In this document: positions 5,874 through 6,344 of the stretch, piece by piece
How the letters are laid out: the number at the start of each line of letters is the position of its first letter
Position numbering within the stretch: the first letter of the stretch is position 1
Source of the DNA: an uncultured Parabacteroides sp.
Lineage (GTDB): Bacteria; Bacteroidota; Bacteroidia; Bacteroidales; Tannerellaceae
DNA: 6,344 nt
Assembly: GCA_900552415.1 (NCBI GenBank)
Contig: USAD01000169.1
Span: 1-6,344, forward strand
Direction: 5' to 3'
Notes under the pieces: generated by a model
Seen by the model: the letters and a program-made list of their open reading frames with translations, nothing else
Told to the model about the DNA's origin: nothing
Databases searched by the model: none
Translations under genes and position numbers: made by a program

Positions 5874-5925
5874 AAGCTCTCGCCTTTGTGACTTATGGTC
5901 ACTGCCAGGTGAGAGCTTTTATTGT
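5874..5925 (+). terminator. Intrinsic terminator after the HU-like gene
   Basis: Outer stem AAGCTCTCGCC (5874-5884) pairs with GGTGAGAGCTT (5908-5918), 11 bp with one G-T pair. An inner stem GTGAC (5888-5892) pairs with GTCAC (5898-5902) around TTATG, with an asymmetric internal loop between the two stems. The tail TTTTATTGT from 5917 is moderately T-rich and lies only on the plus-strand side. It starts 23 bp after the stop of the HU-like gene. Confidence 0.8.
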
Positions 5926-6061
5926 ATCATAAAGATATTTATTAGAGGACCTATGCGCATCATGACTAATAAAATACCTAATTTTGAAGAAATAATATTC
6001 TCTACGAGAGTTGCATTGGAAAAAAATGTATATTTGTGTCGATGGGGAGAAATCCTCCGAG
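5926..6061. other. Intergenic region without a supported feature
   Basis: AT-rich sequence between the HU-like gene's terminator and the possible minus-strand fragment. It contains only a small CTCT-ACG-AGAG hairpin (6000-6010) and an isolated TATATTTG (6029-6036) that lacks a -33 box at the right distance. Confidence 0.4.
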
Positions 6062-6344
6062 TTAACAAGAAGCGTTTTTTGCTTTATCCAAACAATCGAA
6101 ATCGCCAATTTCAAACAGGTGGATCAAGAACAATGTAACGTTCATTCTGTATCCGTATGTATCAAGGTGAATGTAATAGGGAAGGTTGTGTTCGTCCTTA
6201 TTGTACATATCAAACAGCGTGATAATATTGTTTCTTCGTCCAATTCTGTGAGGTGTTTGGCGGTTCCTGATAACTGGCGGACAGCAGAACAAAGTCTCAC
6301 GCTTTCTTTTTGTTCTATTAGTTTGATAAAAAACACGTTGTTTG
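6062..6344 (-). pseudogene. Possible frameshifted minus-strand gene fragment, unidentified
   Basis: No confident gene lies between 5926 and 6344. The best coding-like signal is on the minus strand in two frames. From the right edge, one frame reads protein-like to about 6240 (FIKLIEQKESVRLCSAVRQ, later HLTELDEETILS). From about there another frame takes over (ITLFDMYNKDEHNLPYYIHL, later FEIGDFDCLDKAKNAS) and stops at 6062. Joining them needs a -1 shift near the run GAAGAAACAATATTATC (minus strand, around 6235-6250). No canonical slippery site is seen, so decay is likelier than programmed shifting. The plus strand is also open from an ATG at 6026 to the edge (106 codons), but that frame is codon-aligned antisense to the second minus frame and its Val/Ser/Cys-rich composition is what an antisense reading gives. 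The family is not recognised. Chance openness remains possible. Confidence 0.25.

Noticed and set aside
6029..6036. TATATTTG as a promoter -7 box
   Set aside because: No TTTG lies at a suitable distance upstream, and it overlaps the only nearby ATG, so it is probably a chance match.
5953..6138. 61-codon plus-strand open frame
   Set aside because: No recognisable domain, no start-site support and composition consistent with chance in AT-rich DNA.
6026..6344. Plus-strand open frame running off the right edge (106 codons)
   Set aside because: It is codon-aligned antisense to a more protein-like minus-strand frame, and its Val/Ser/Cys-rich composition looks like an antisense reading. It could be revived if the sequence beyond the edge continues open.

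Overview
The window looks like chromosomal DNA from a gut Bacteroidales, most likely Parabacteroides. This is inferred, not searched. The reasons are the protein flavour of all five genes, starts preceded by A/T-rich sequence instead of a Shine-Dalgarno, a Bacteroidetes-type promoter (TTTG with TAnnTTTG), and an HU-like DNA-binding protein of the Bacteroidetes-expanded type. Coding DNA is close to 50% GC and the long intergenic region is clearly more AT-rich.

Layout. Positions 1-4530 hold four tightly packed plus-strand genes: the 3' part of a DUF3298/RsiV-like protein, rsmG (16S rRNA m7G methyltransferase), a small glyoxalase-II-like metallo-beta-lactamase-fold hydrolase that overlaps rsmG by 4 bp, and a full-length one-chain gcvP (glycine decarboxylase P protein). 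Gaps are 14, -4 and 14 bp, so they probably form one transcription unit, ended by a strong intrinsic terminator at 4575-4626. Their functions are not obviously related: 16S rRNA modification, thioester or detoxification hydrolysis, and glycine cleavage into the one-carbon pool.

Positions 4531-5383 contain no convincing gene but are far from featureless. From 4569 to about 5046 most of the DNA is degenerate tandem units of about 22-24 bp, each centred on a palindrome. The palindrome type changes along the array: TTCCGGAA/TTCGAA, then CTTAAG, CACTGCAGTG, CGGTTCA...TGAACCG, and finally ACTTAnTAAGT. The gcvP terminator is itself built from the first two units. A Bacteroidetes-type promoter follows at 5096-5125, then a leader of about 250 nt with overlapping hairpins. 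The last pair (5307-5332 and 5315-5352, followed by a T run) resembles an attenuator or pseudoknot just before the HU-like gene.

Positions 5384-5851 encode a 155-residue HU-like protein with an acidic C-terminal tail, followed by an intrinsic terminator at 5874-5925. The last ~420 bp have no confident gene. The best signal is a minus-strand reading that switches frame near 6240, possibly a decayed gene that enters from beyond the right edge.

The most interesting parts are the phased palindrome array and the candidate attenuator upstream of the HU-like gene.
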